Shown in pieces: positions 1 to 10,466 of a stretch of DNA of 64,000 nucleotides. How positions within the stretch are numbered: the stretch's first letter is position 1; every line of letters begins with the position of its first letter. Source of the stretch: Neospora caninum Liverpool (lineage: Eukaryota; Apicomplexa; Conoidasida; Eucoccidiorida; Sarcocystidae); NCBI RefSeq assembly GCF_000208865.1, contig NC_018396.1, positions 6,008,514-6,072,513 of the forward strand. The letters run 5' to 3'. The notes beneath the pieces are model-generated. The model made no database searches, was not told where the DNA came from, and was given only the letters and a program-made list of their open reading frames with translations. Made by a program: the position numbers and the translations under genes.

Positions 1-690
1 CGCGGACGAAGAGGAAGAGGAAGGCCAGGTTTCTGACGGGAGTGGAGGCGAGAGAGGAGAGGCCGACGGGCCCATTCTTGCGGGAATCGAACCGGGAAGC
101 GGCGATGGCGCAGCAGGTGCCCGAGGGCATTTGGGGTATCGTGGGGCGCGAGAAGGCAGACAAGTGCAAGACGAGAAAGAAGAAGGGGAAGAAGAAGACT
201 GAGACAGACCATGAGAGGGGAAGAACTAGACCAAGCAAGCCTCTTGTCCTTCTCAGGTGCGCCTCTCTGTTTTCCCTTTTGTTTTTTCGGCCGACGTTTC
301 CCTCTGTTTCGGCTCTCTCTGTTGCTGCTCGTTTCCGCCTTTTCGCCCTCTGTCTCTCCTCATTCCTCTCCGTTCGTCTCCGACTCCCGCTCGCTTGCTG
401 GGCTGTCCCCTCTGTCTTCTGTTTTCTTGTTTTCAAGCGATTATCTTGTCTCTCGTCGGCTCGGTGGGTGTGCTGTCTTCACCGCTCTCTTGTGGCTTCG
501 TGTGGCGGTTTCTTCGCGTTTTCCAGTTGGTGGTCCTTCGGGGGGGGGGGGGGGGGGTTCGCCGCATCAGCCGCGCAATCGACAGGAAGCAGCGCAAAAC
601 GCTCGCCGTGGGGGCGACGAGTGGCAACTGAGGCGCTGGTTCGAAGGGCGAGACGAGGATCCGATCAACGGTTCTTCGACTCTGTAAACG
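1..690 (+). other. Possible 3' end of a gene cut by the window edge
   Basis: The first ~255 bases are purine-rich and open in frame 3, and partly open in frames 1 and 2, as expected of a charged coding exon. From about 256 the sequence becomes T/C-rich like a coccidian intron and carries an 18-G run at 540-557. After a CAG at 587-589 a short open stretch follows (Glu-Ala-Ala-Gln-Asn..., ending Asn-Gly-Ser-Ser-Thr-Leu, stop 685-687) that could be a terminal exon. It would join in frame to a donor after the CAG CAG near 114-117. Another frame also stays open to 845, so the reading frame is not settled. No family is recognised. Plus-strand direction is inferred from the pyrimidine bias. Confidence 0.25.
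540..557. repeat. Poly-G run (18 G)
   Basis: Uninterrupted homopolymer. Runs of similar size occur at 8420-8443 and 24144-24167. Length in assemblies is usually unreliable. Confidence 0.9.
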
Positions 691-845
691 AGTTTTTCAG
701 AAGCCCGACGGCTGGGCGGTCGACTCTCACTTCGGCGTCCCATTTTGCTGATTCGAGTCACACGTATCACGCGATTCACGTTGGTAGTCTTCCTGCCGCC
801 AGTAAGCGGGCTCCTCTCCACCCGACCTCTGAGCGTCACCGCTAG

Positions 846-2504
846 CGGGTGCTTCCGCCTACCACCGCGCCGGAAGTTCGAGTGCCCGTAGGTCAGATAC
901 GAACCCGAGATTAATAAGGGATGACACAAATCTAAATCGCAAGCGGATTTGGTACTAGTTTTAACACCACCAAATATGCTAGATAACACCATTCCGGCAA
1001 GGTACATTGTGATGTTCAGGAGCCCGCATATGCAAGTGACCCAGCCTCACGACACCATGTAGAGGATCTGTGCTCGCCGTGTAGGCGTGCAAACGAGATT
1101 CGCATTCTTGAGAAATCCCTGCGGCAACCTACTGTAGCCACTGCCTTCCTAGGGCGTGTAGCTCGAGGTGATTGCTAAATCTCGAGTTTTTTATCTCTGA
1201 CGCCACCCCCCTCGCCAAGGCACAACCGACCTTCGGGCTCACGCCCAGTCAAGATAAGGGGACGCTATGGCTGCAGATACACGCGCACGCGAGTTAGCAA
1301 ACTTGATCTCTCGTATACACTGGCGGCGAAACATACCAGCTAGAACAGAGTCGCTGTGGAAGGATGCTAATGACGCATGATACAAAAACCCTCAACTTTG
1401 AGCTTTCCCGTGTCCATCGCGCGGAAACGCGACTTGTCCGGCACGCGCACGCTGCAGTCGCCAGAAGAGCCTTCGCTTTGTGGAGGTGAAAGACGGAAGG
1501 ATATATTCTGGAAGACAGTGGGGTATGAGGCTTCGTGTGCCGCGTCGCTCCTTGTCTGCGGAACAAACGGGCAGAGCCGCCCATACGTTTACAGTCTCTA
1601 GGAGCGTGTGTCAGGGAAGCAATGTCAAACGGGTCTCTTGATTGAGGGTCTCTCGGCGGATGTGTGCAGGTTTGGTGCCGAAATAACTCGGATGTTTTTC
1701 CCGGTCTTTCTTTTTAAAAGGCATCGTTTCCCGACGACGCGACGAGACCACGCCACAGCGTGGAAACGCTCGCGAGCAAAAACCTTCCCCTCTTGGGAAA
1801 AAGTTGGTATCCGAACCGATTCGAGCAAGTGTTCAAAAAAGGCGCACATGCAAGCTCGTTAGTCTTTACACGGAGTCAACGACCAACAACGCTGATCGAC
1901 ACGCGACAAAGAGAGAGTTTCGAGAGACAATTCCGAAGAAGATGAGTTACACGAAGACATCAATAAGGTTCGCCTGACGCACACGTACCAGTGCAGTGGG
2001 CGAGTCAAGGCGTCGAGAAAAACGTGCAGCGTCATTGCGTTCAGCAGGCATCCTAGACTAGTGAAGTGAGAACGCTGAGAGTCTCCCGCTTGACAGTCGA
2101 CACCACACGCACACCGATGCCGCACGAAGGCGACTCATGGTTCACGCATGGCGACAAACCTGAGCAGAGGCCGCCAAAACTGATTCGCAAAAAGACGCCT
2201 TCGAAACCGAAGACGCTCCGAGAATGTATCAAAAGGAACCCAAAGAACATCCGACTGCTTGGCGATACTACAATATCTATCTACCTATATAATTACGTGT
2301 ATGTATATATATGAATACTAGCATAAATACAGGCGTCGAGGAAAGACTGTATAGGCGAGATCGCAGAGATCTAGAGGGCCTGGACATCGGGTTTGTTTCA
2401 GTGAAACTCTTGACAGAGACACGCGTCCCCCTTCACGGGTATTTTGGTGGGGGCGGATCACAGAAAAGACCTCGATTGGGAAAGTTTCAGAGGCGCGTTG
2501 CCTT
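846..2504. other. Intergenic spacer, no gene seen
   Basis: Only short ORFs without codon bias or family resemblance on either strand. It lies downstream of the minus-strand gene whose stop codon is at 2505-2507, so its right part should hold that gene's 3' untranslated region. A TATATA patch sits near 2300-2312. Confidence 0.5.
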
Positions 2505-5500
2505 TCACTCCTCTGAAGCGGGGGAGCTCTCTGCAGCGTCGCTGGTCCCCCGCGCGGCCCCGGAGCGCTTCGTCCACATCTCGCGCACCTGCTTGGGGAC
2601 GGCAGCCAGAGTGGACCGCGGGTCCTCTGGATTCTGGATGATGTTCAAAAAGCCAGAAAACGTATCCTCTGCAAGAGAAGATCCAAAACACGCATGCAGA
2701 CATTGTGCCCTTATGTCAAAGTGTCAAGCCGGCGCCTATGCATGCATGCACATATAAATACTGCTTTTGTACGCAAACCTGGTTGAGACCCTTGGGGGAC
2801 GCACGAGTGTATGTACACCAAACGTGCTTACTACATGTATATGTGGATACATGTGAGTAGACATAGAACGCGCTACAGATTCGAAGACACATAGAGACTC
2901 CTGGACATCAAGAGATCGACGAACGTCGTCTTGTGGAAACTCTAGAGTATTTCGGCCGCTCGGTTTCCGAGTGCCGCCGAGATGTCTCTGCGAATCCGCA
3001 AAACGCACCATTATGGTGTCGGAGCTCTTCGCTGTAAATGACATAGCGAATGCCTGAAGAGGAAAGGCACAGAGGACAGCGAAAGACGGACAGAATCCGA
3101 AAGTACCCTCCCACTTGCGCGGATTTCAGACACACCAACATACGAACATGCCGTTGCAGTTCTACATAAATAAAATATACATACCTGGCAGGAGCCCGAT
3201 TTATCGAGGTACGTACAGGACGATACGGATACACCATAAGTGGCTCAACGTGCAATCGCACACGTACACGCGCACATTCCTCCATCAATATACAGCTGTA
3301 CATACATTTGTACATATATGTATGTATATATATATATATATATATATGCACGCATCCAGCCGCGGGCCGTATTTCTTTGTGACTCGAAAGGCGGAAGAGG
3401 CGCTGGACAGCACCGCCAGGTAGCGAGTTCGCGTCCACATTCTCGCAATCCTCTCTCACCATGCTCGTCGAGGTAGTTCTTCATGTGTCGCATTTTCATG
3501 TACTTTGGCGCTGCACACAGGACGGCACAGAAAAACGTTGCCTACTTTTTCAAGTAGAAAGCATGCAACAAACACCCGTTTGGCTCCTCTCCGAGAAAAT
3601 AACCGCGGAACTCAAAGCTACAGTGACCGCCCCATCGCTGCACGCCCCAGCAGAGAGAATTCTTCCCTAATAGACACTAAATATATGTGTATAGGGGTAT
3701 GTATATTTATGTTGCATACACCCATATAAAAACATATAAATAAATTTTAACTGTCTGTACATATATATATATATATATATATTTGTATACTCCCAATTTG
3801 TAGGCTTGTCTCTTGGTCGTTGGTTTCTTTGTTCGCCACGAGCTTCGGAGGGACACTTACGCAAGCGCGCAGGACGGTCGATATCCGCGGCGATCTGCAG
3901 CGCACAAGAGTCGGGCATTTCTAGAGAAAACAATGTCAAGAAGGAAAGCAAACTTTTTGGGCTTCTTCTCTCCAAATTCGAGAATCACTCTTTTCTACAC
4001 CCACACAAAACGGCTTTTTCTCGAGGCTGCTGCCACACTCCTACGTCTTCAGATTGCCGACCGGCATGCGATCTTTAATTGGTGGGGTACCTCTACGGCT
4101 AGTCATACACAAGCAAGAGCAGTAAATCTATGAGCTGTCCCAGGTTCTATTCTTCTCTTTGCCACGTACTCCAGCAGATAAATACACATACATTTATATA
4201 CATATATATACATATATGTATATGCATATGTACCCATATATATATATATATATATATGGGTACATATGCATATAGGGGAGTCCGGGAGATGAGGAAAAAG
4301 CACCACTGCGTCTACTTGCCCCTGTACACGAGAGGACCATGCAGTCAGGTGGATTGACCGCAGAAGGCGAGAACGAAGGGAAGGTAAGCCTCCATACAGA
4401 TAATCTACGGAGGTGAGTCTCGTATATCAGGTTTTCTAAGACTGCCTCGTGTGCGGATTGCCTAGACTCACCTTCCGTTCGGGACAGTAGAACGCGACGG
4501 GGTATCCATCGAGCAGGGCGCCTTCTTCCCAAACACTTCCAGCGATGCCCTGAGCTCCCAGACTGTCGCCGGCGTTCTCGCTCTCTGATTCCGGCACCTG
4601 CTTCGTCTCGGCCTCGCCAGCCTCTTTGGCGTCTTCAGCTTCGCCCAAAGACAGCGACGCCTTCTCCTGACTGCTCTGGCGGTCTGCCGACACTCTGACC
4701 ACAGCCCCTGCAGTGAGGAGAGCGCGGCGGAGTAAGGCCACATCGGCCTTCATCGCGTAGTACCCGAAGCGATCGTAGTCGTGCACCACCTTCTCGAGTC
4801 TCTCTGCCGGGAAAAAGTCCTGAAGACGCCGTGAAGCGACACACACAGGCCATACAACTCGCGACCTAACGCTCCGTCGGAGGTGCTACCATTGCGCGAT
4901 GTCTGTACATGCGTCAGACTCTCAAAAGACCACAGAAGCAATGCCCGTGCGCTGGCGCGCATATCCATATGTATACATCGATATATATATATATATACAG
5001 ATGTATGTTTATGTATCTGTGTGTATTTGTAGCAGACGGCTCCAGGGAATAAGGCCTGCAGCAGCCCCTCCTGCCGAAGAAGCTCCAGGGGTGCTGTCTC
5101 AAACCAAGTCCAGCAGCGTAAAAAAACAAACGTTGGACAAAGGAAAAACAGACAGCAGACGCTTCGTGCCTAGTTCAAATACGTGCACACACACATATTC
5201 ACATATGTATACATACGTTGCGGGATGACCTGGATTCCGGTGTACAGACATTAGAAAATGAACAGTGAGGGCGAGGAGAGCCCCGTCCCGCCCAGACGAA
5301 GGATCGAAACCACGGCTTGCTTACCTTGAAGCCTTGTCCAGGATGCATCTCGTCCACGACGTCTCGGCACTCTCGCGCGGCTTCCTGGAAAGAAACAGGG
5401 ACGAGTCCCAACAGACTTTGAATGCAACAAGGCAATCCGCACCGAACGGCGACTTTCAAAAAAATACCAGAGCCGGCAAACGGCTGCATGCGGGCAGTCG

Positions 5501-7368
5501 GTTTTTCTCGATCATAACGGCGAGAGAAGCACCGCCACTTCTCTTTGGGAGCCAGCGAGAGCGCGTGCATGTATATTTGCAGTAGCACATTTCTACCCTA
5601 CAGTCGAGCGACACTTTGCGAGTGGCGAATCACCCGAGTAGTGGAAGAACGAAAGAAGGGAGAACAAGCCGACGTGTGAGTCTCCACATGCGTGATATTC
5701 ACATATCTGTGCTTCGGTGACAGCCCGTCATACAGACCCCCGCCCCCCGCCAAGCCTTCGCTGTTCAACTAGAGCGACAGGGTTGTGACTGCACGCTCGA
5801 TTGTCGGTATTCGGCGGTAAACGCCTCTACCGGCGGGCTGGCGTGTCCAGAGCTGCTCAGAGTGAAACGTAAATGTCGGAGGTCTCTACGGAGTTTCTTT
5901 GCATCGGCGCGCACCAGGAAGAAGCAGCAAAGTTTCCCGCTGGTGTCCTTTGTCTGTTCCATGAGGCGACAAAGAAGACGCGCGACGACCTTCTCGTCCC
6001 ACTGGCCGCCGGACTCCTCTCGGCTGTACAGACGGAGTGCGCAGATCGCCCAGGCGAGTTTCTGAAAGCCACAAAACGCAAACACGCCGCGGTGGTTTGG
6101 GAAGAAACGGCACAAACCGAACAGATGTCCTGTTGAGTGCGGAGGACGTGGTGTCGCACGTGGCGAGGCGTTTCTCCGTTCTCTCGGCTTTGGGTTTCTC
6201 CCAAAAACACTTACGCATTTGTCCTCGGTGCTGAGCACGCGCTCCCTTTCGACGGTGCCCATCATCGAAGTCAGGACTTTCGTCAACTCGACGGCGTGAA
6301 TGTCTGAGAGAGTCGCATAGAAACGAACGAAAGGCACATTTCGGTCTCGCTCCTCTCTCTAACCCTGAAAGATTCCATCGCCGACTGCTCCGCTTTTCGT
6401 GTCTTCTGGGGTTCCCGCCCAAGTTCTCGTTGTTCCGCCGTCGTGGGAGATCCCCTAGTGGGCGGTTTGGAAGAGAAACGATCCGTTACTGTCCAGATCG
6501 TTGCGCAACTCTTTCGGGTATGCAAGCACATGGATCACGGTTGTGCATGCGCTTTGAAGAAAGCAGGGAATCTAAATAACACGGGAGAAGTGAAACCGCG
6601 AATGGCTGACGCTCTTCTATTTGCAGAGTGCAGAGTAGGGTTCGGGCGTCATGCCTGGATGGTTTTGTGATCTTGGATTCACAAAAATGGATTTTCAAAA
6701 ACGGGAGGGATACGGACGACAGAACAAAGACGTTATATACGCCTTCTTCACCCCTCCTGATTTGCAGATCTTTTACCCAGCTCGTGGCCTTACCGGCACG
6801 TGAACTTGTCATTGCATGCGTGAAGATCAAGGCCGACAGTGTCCTGGGCGACAACTGTCGTGCAGCGACGTCTTGCCGGTAGTGTCGCTTAAGAAGAACA
6901 GAACTGAAGAATCCCAAATTCTCTTCACCTGAAAACAGTATGCAGTCGAAAGGAAAGGACAGAATGTGCAGGTGGAACAATAAATACATACATGTGTATG
7001 CTCTGTATTCACATACGCCTATGAAGATATGCTGGCGTGCACTGAGTAACATATACACGTAAAAATGTGTACAGTCATCTATATGCATACCCGACGTCTA
7101 CAGAAATGTACGTCAGGTACGAGAGATTTATCCTTTGCCTTCCTGACGGGAGGAACTAGACTTACGGAGGCAACGAAGCAACGACAGAGAGGCGAGGCAG
7201 CGAATAACCACATCCGATCGCGTCCTGAAGAAAACAACGAATCGCCAGCTCGGCGAAGCAAACCGCCCATGTTCCTCTCCCTTACTGCACAACTTTCCAA
7301 CGATGCATGCATCTCTTCCCACAAACCTAACTGTATGTATATATATACACGCATATATGTATACAGAA

Positions 7369-7403
<35 letters not shown>

Positions 7404-10400
7404 CATGCACGTATGTACTACAGCTGCTCAGCTTGGCGTGGGCACAGGTTCCACGCGGACGAACGATTGATTCATTGCGTCCATACAAACCACCACCGAG
7501 ACTTGCAGCTCTACCCGTGGTCTTGCATCGATGACATTGTCACCGTCGCCTTTTCTTCTCACAGGTCAGCGAAAGATCAATCACGTTTCAGTTTCGTGCT
7601 CGCGGCGTCTAGATTGTGCCCGCCCATGCATATCTATGTAGCGCCCGGTCGTTCGCCGCGCAGCTGTCTCGTCGCCTCGCAAATTGCGACACAGTTTCTC
7701 TCTTCCCTCGATGTTCGTGTTCCCGCGTGTGTCTCTCTTCCGCTTACTCTCGCATGATTCGCGCGAGAGCCCGGAGCGAGCTAAAGCCGAGACGCTGATT
7801 CTGCTGCTGGCACCGCATGCTGTTTGTGCACTGCTCCAAGAGAAGCTGGATCGCCGCGCCTCCCCGAGCTTCGTTCTGTCCGAAGGCGTTCGGAACCACC
7901 ATCCTCTGGCCCAATTCTGCGCGCAGCCGAAAGCACACAGTCACGCAGCTGAACATCTCCACATCCACCCCGATGTACATACACCCAGCCGTCGGACACC
8001 AACCGAGCCTCTCCCATACATACCCATATATATATATATATATATATATATGCGTGTCCGTTTGGATGTACAAAAAAGACGCAGCGGCGTAGGAGGTTGG
8101 ATATACGAAGCCCCGCGTAGCCTCTTTGCCGTTGGGCGCACGATTTGCCGCGAGCATATACTTTTTCCGAGGCCGCAGCACGTACAGGCTACATTCTAAA
8201 GCTGTGTGGAGACTGAGAGCCACGCACACGGCCCCAGACCGACACGCGTCGAGGGAGAGCTCCACAGGAGTGCAGCGAGATCGGTCAGAGATTGGTGGTC
8301 AGGCAGCTCCGCGCGGTTCGATGAGTGTGCGTCAACGCGTTTCGTGACATCTCCGGAGTGGACTCACTGTCCTCTCACCCTTCTTCTTGTTCTGTCCCGT
8401 CGCGGGACTTGCGGAGTTTCCCCCCCCCCCCCCCCCCCCCCCCGTGCGTGCCTCTTACCGGAGACAGTTTGGAGGAAGGTCGCTCGTGTGATCATGTCTT
8501 TCTCAAAGAGGACGGAGACGCCGGTGAACGCGGGAAGCAGGTGCTCCAGCCTGACCTGATCCATCGCGGCGATGTAGACTTGCGCGAGTTTTTCCCAGAT
8601 CCGTTGGCTGTCTTCTTTTTCGACGGCGACGCGTCGGAGGGCCAGCTCCTCCCGCGTTTTTGCGTTCGCGTCTGCGTCGCCTTCTCCCGTCTCGGCTGCT
8701 TCGTTTCCCTGCGTGGGCGCCAGGCTCGCGGTATCCGGGCCAGTCGCAACGTCTTCGAGAATCAAGTGCTGGAAGTGGCTGATCCGCCCAGTGAACCCCA
8801 CAAGGCGGAGAAGCTCCATGGTTGCGACGACGCCTCCCCGCACGCGAGTGATGTCCAGGTCGTACATGACGGAGGCTTCTTCCGAGGCGATCGCACAGAA
8901 CGGCAGAGCCACTTTCTGGTACAGTTTCGAGCGCGAGACGGCCCGAGCAGCCGCGCACTCTGGCAGGGTCAAGGCCGCGAGGAGATGAAACACTCGCGCT
9001 CTGTCCAGCAGGTACCCCTTTCCGATTTTCTGCGCGTCGTCGCCTTCTCGCTTCTCCGCAGACGTCTGTCTGAAGGGCTGCACTCCCACCTCCGACCGCG
9101 CGTCGCGGCGTTTGAAGGCGATGCGGATGTTGTTGATGAACTTGACGAGTTCCTCGAGGATCCTCTCGGACTCCTTCGTCATCACCACGCGCTCTTCTTT
9201 CCCGTCCTCTGCGCTCGTCTCGGCCTGGTCCCGGTCCCCGAGGGCCCCAGACTCGGCCCCGCCGGCCGTCACCAGGCGGTTCAGACGGAACGCGTGGTGG
9301 AACCGCGTGAGGACGTAGACAAAGTCGATCGACCGCGCATGCAACAGCACCTCCGGGTCGTTCGCCAGACGCAGCAGCGCCTCGGGTCCGCCTTTCTTCA
9401 GCGCCGACTCGTACAGCCAGGCCTTGTGGCCGAGCCGCCTCTGGAGGAGCTCCATCATGCGCTCCTGGAACCGCGCAGACTCGTCGCCCTGGGTGGCTTG
9501 GCCTCCCGGGGCCTGCGTGTGGGGCGGGCTGTAGTAAGAAGGCTGGATCGCCGGCGCAGCGCCGAACCCGCCGTAGCCCCCTGGGGCCCCAGCGGGCGCG
9601 TAGGGCGCGGAGTACTGGCCCTGGTCGGGAAACCCAGGCGCCGCGGGGTACTGGGGCATCTGGGGGCTGCCGACCCCGCCTGGGGCGCCGTGCATCGGGT
9701 AGGGAGTCGAGGGCGGATAGGCCCCCGGGGCCGGGGCGTACCCAGGCACTTGCCCAGGATACCCTTGCGCGGGCACGTGGCGCTGGTCGTCGCCCCAGTA
9801 GCCCTCGGCTTGCTGGGCCCCCGCCTGGCCCTCCGGCCAGTAGCCTGTCTCCTCGGAGAAGTGGGGAGCCCCCTGGGGTGGGTAGTACCCCGGAGTTCCT
9901 GCAGAGCCGTACGGGGCACCAGGGGCCACGGCCCCATACCCTTGGGCGCCGTAGGGCGGGTAGCCTGGCACAGTCTGCGCGGGTGCGCCCGCGTAGCCGT
10001 ACGTCCCCGCGCCCGCCGCGTCGTATGCCGTCCCAGGCGCAGCGTACGGCGCCCTTGGGTTCACTCCATACGAGGAGGCCTCGTAGCCGACCTCTTGGGG
10101 TGGGTACCGAGCCGGTTCGTCCTCTCGGAATTGAGTTGCGCCGTTGTACACGGGCGGCGGCGTGACACTGAAGAAGCGGTTTCTTTGCAGCAGGCCGTTG
10201 CATGAGGACGGCAACACACGCAAACGCAGCTCGCCGAAAACAGAACAGCCTGGACCCGTCGAGGAGTCGTAGGCCAAGCAGCCGCCCGACGGCAACCTGC
10301 CTGGCGGCGTGAAGAGCAGCGGAGACGAGAGCGCGCGGCTGGCCGGCGTCGGCGGGAGAGAAAACGCAGGTGAGGGGACAGCCACGGGCGGACCAGCTGT

Positions 10401-10466
10401 CGCATTGGCCTTCAACTGCCGCCGAGTAGCCTTCGAGAGGCTCGACGGGGCGATGGGGACGCGCAT
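2505..10466 (-). CDS. Probable mitochondrial helical-repeat protein, function unknown (10 exons, ~1090 aa)
   Basis: Ten exons join in a single open frame of 3273 nt: 8459-10466, 8240-8350, 7916-7748, 7224-7166, 6303-6215, 6061-5831, 5384-5325, 4819-4472, 3894-3861, 2668-2505. Every splice phase agrees and most donors are GTAAGT/GTGAGT-like. The least certain exons are 8240-8350 and 3861-3894. The chosen ATG (10466) opens a basic, Ser/Ala/Pro-rich leader with Arg-Asn-Arg-Phe-Phe-Ser at residues 95-100, resembling a mitochondrial presequence cleavage site. The ORF stays open upstream, so an earlier start is possible. Residues ~110-380 are rich in Pro, Gly and Tyr (GYPP, PGYY, YAPAPGAYPP-like units). 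From ~390 to ~1000 the protein is alpha-helical, Leu/Arg/Ala-rich, with repeated 'LLRLA', 'VLTRFHHAFRLNR', 'LLRCL' type helices, then an acidic Ser-rich tail. Helical arrays of this kind occur in organelle RNA-binding proteins (OPR/HPR/RAP families), but no RAP domain is visible. Function is not assigned. Mitochondrial location is inference. Confidence 0.75.
3325..3347. repeat. TA microsatellite
   Basis: (TA)n tract in the last intron of the minus-strand helical-protein gene. A second tract lies at 3761-3782. Confidence 0.9.
4219..4274. repeat. Perfect 56-bp palindrome with (AT)11 core
   Basis: The 17-base left arm 4219-4235 (TATATGCATATGTACCC) is the exact reverse complement of 4258-4274. 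The 22 bases between are (AT)11, itself self-complementary, so the whole 56 bp is one perfect inverted repeat. It lies in the intron between exons 4472-4819 and 3861-3894 of the helical-protein gene. Confidence 0.95.
7373..7401. repeat. TA microsatellite
   Basis: (AT)n tract in an intron of the minus-strand helical-protein gene, flanked by TATG/TACA degenerate repeats from 7333. Confidence 0.9.
8025..8051. repeat. TA microsatellite
   Basis: (TA)n tract in the intron between exons 8240-8350 and 7748-7916 of the helical-protein gene. Confidence 0.9.
8420..8443. repeat. Poly-C run (24 C)
   Basis: Lies in the first intron of the minus-strand gene, 15 bases downstream of the GTAAGAG donor at 8458. 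On the sense strand it is poly-G. Confidence 0.9.

Noticed and set aside
80..100. GGGAATCGAACC, like a reversed tRNA T-loop
   Set aside because: The flanking bases do not form a T-stem, and no anticodon or acceptor stem is found nearby. The same holds for 31478-31490.
3895..3920. Alternative acceptor with a good pyrimidine tract (TTTTCTCTAG) for the ninth exon of the helical-protein gene
   Set aside because: It needs a phase-1 donor upstream, but the previous exon ends cleanly in phase 0 at GTGAGT. The CAG at 3895-3897 keeps the frame.
7933..8265. Open minus-strand stretch 'ELSLDACRSGAV...' as an exon of the helical-protein gene
   Set aside because: It would need reading through a TA microsatellite and its entry phase does not fit the exon 1 donor. 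The 8240-8350 plus 7748-7916 path satisfies all phases.
8325..10205. 626-codon plus-strand ORF, and a 787-codon alternative minus ORF at 8503-10866
   Set aside because: Both overlap exon 1 of the helical-protein gene. GC-rich repetitive coding sequence leaves other frames open. Neither has domains, and only the chosen frame continues across the introns.
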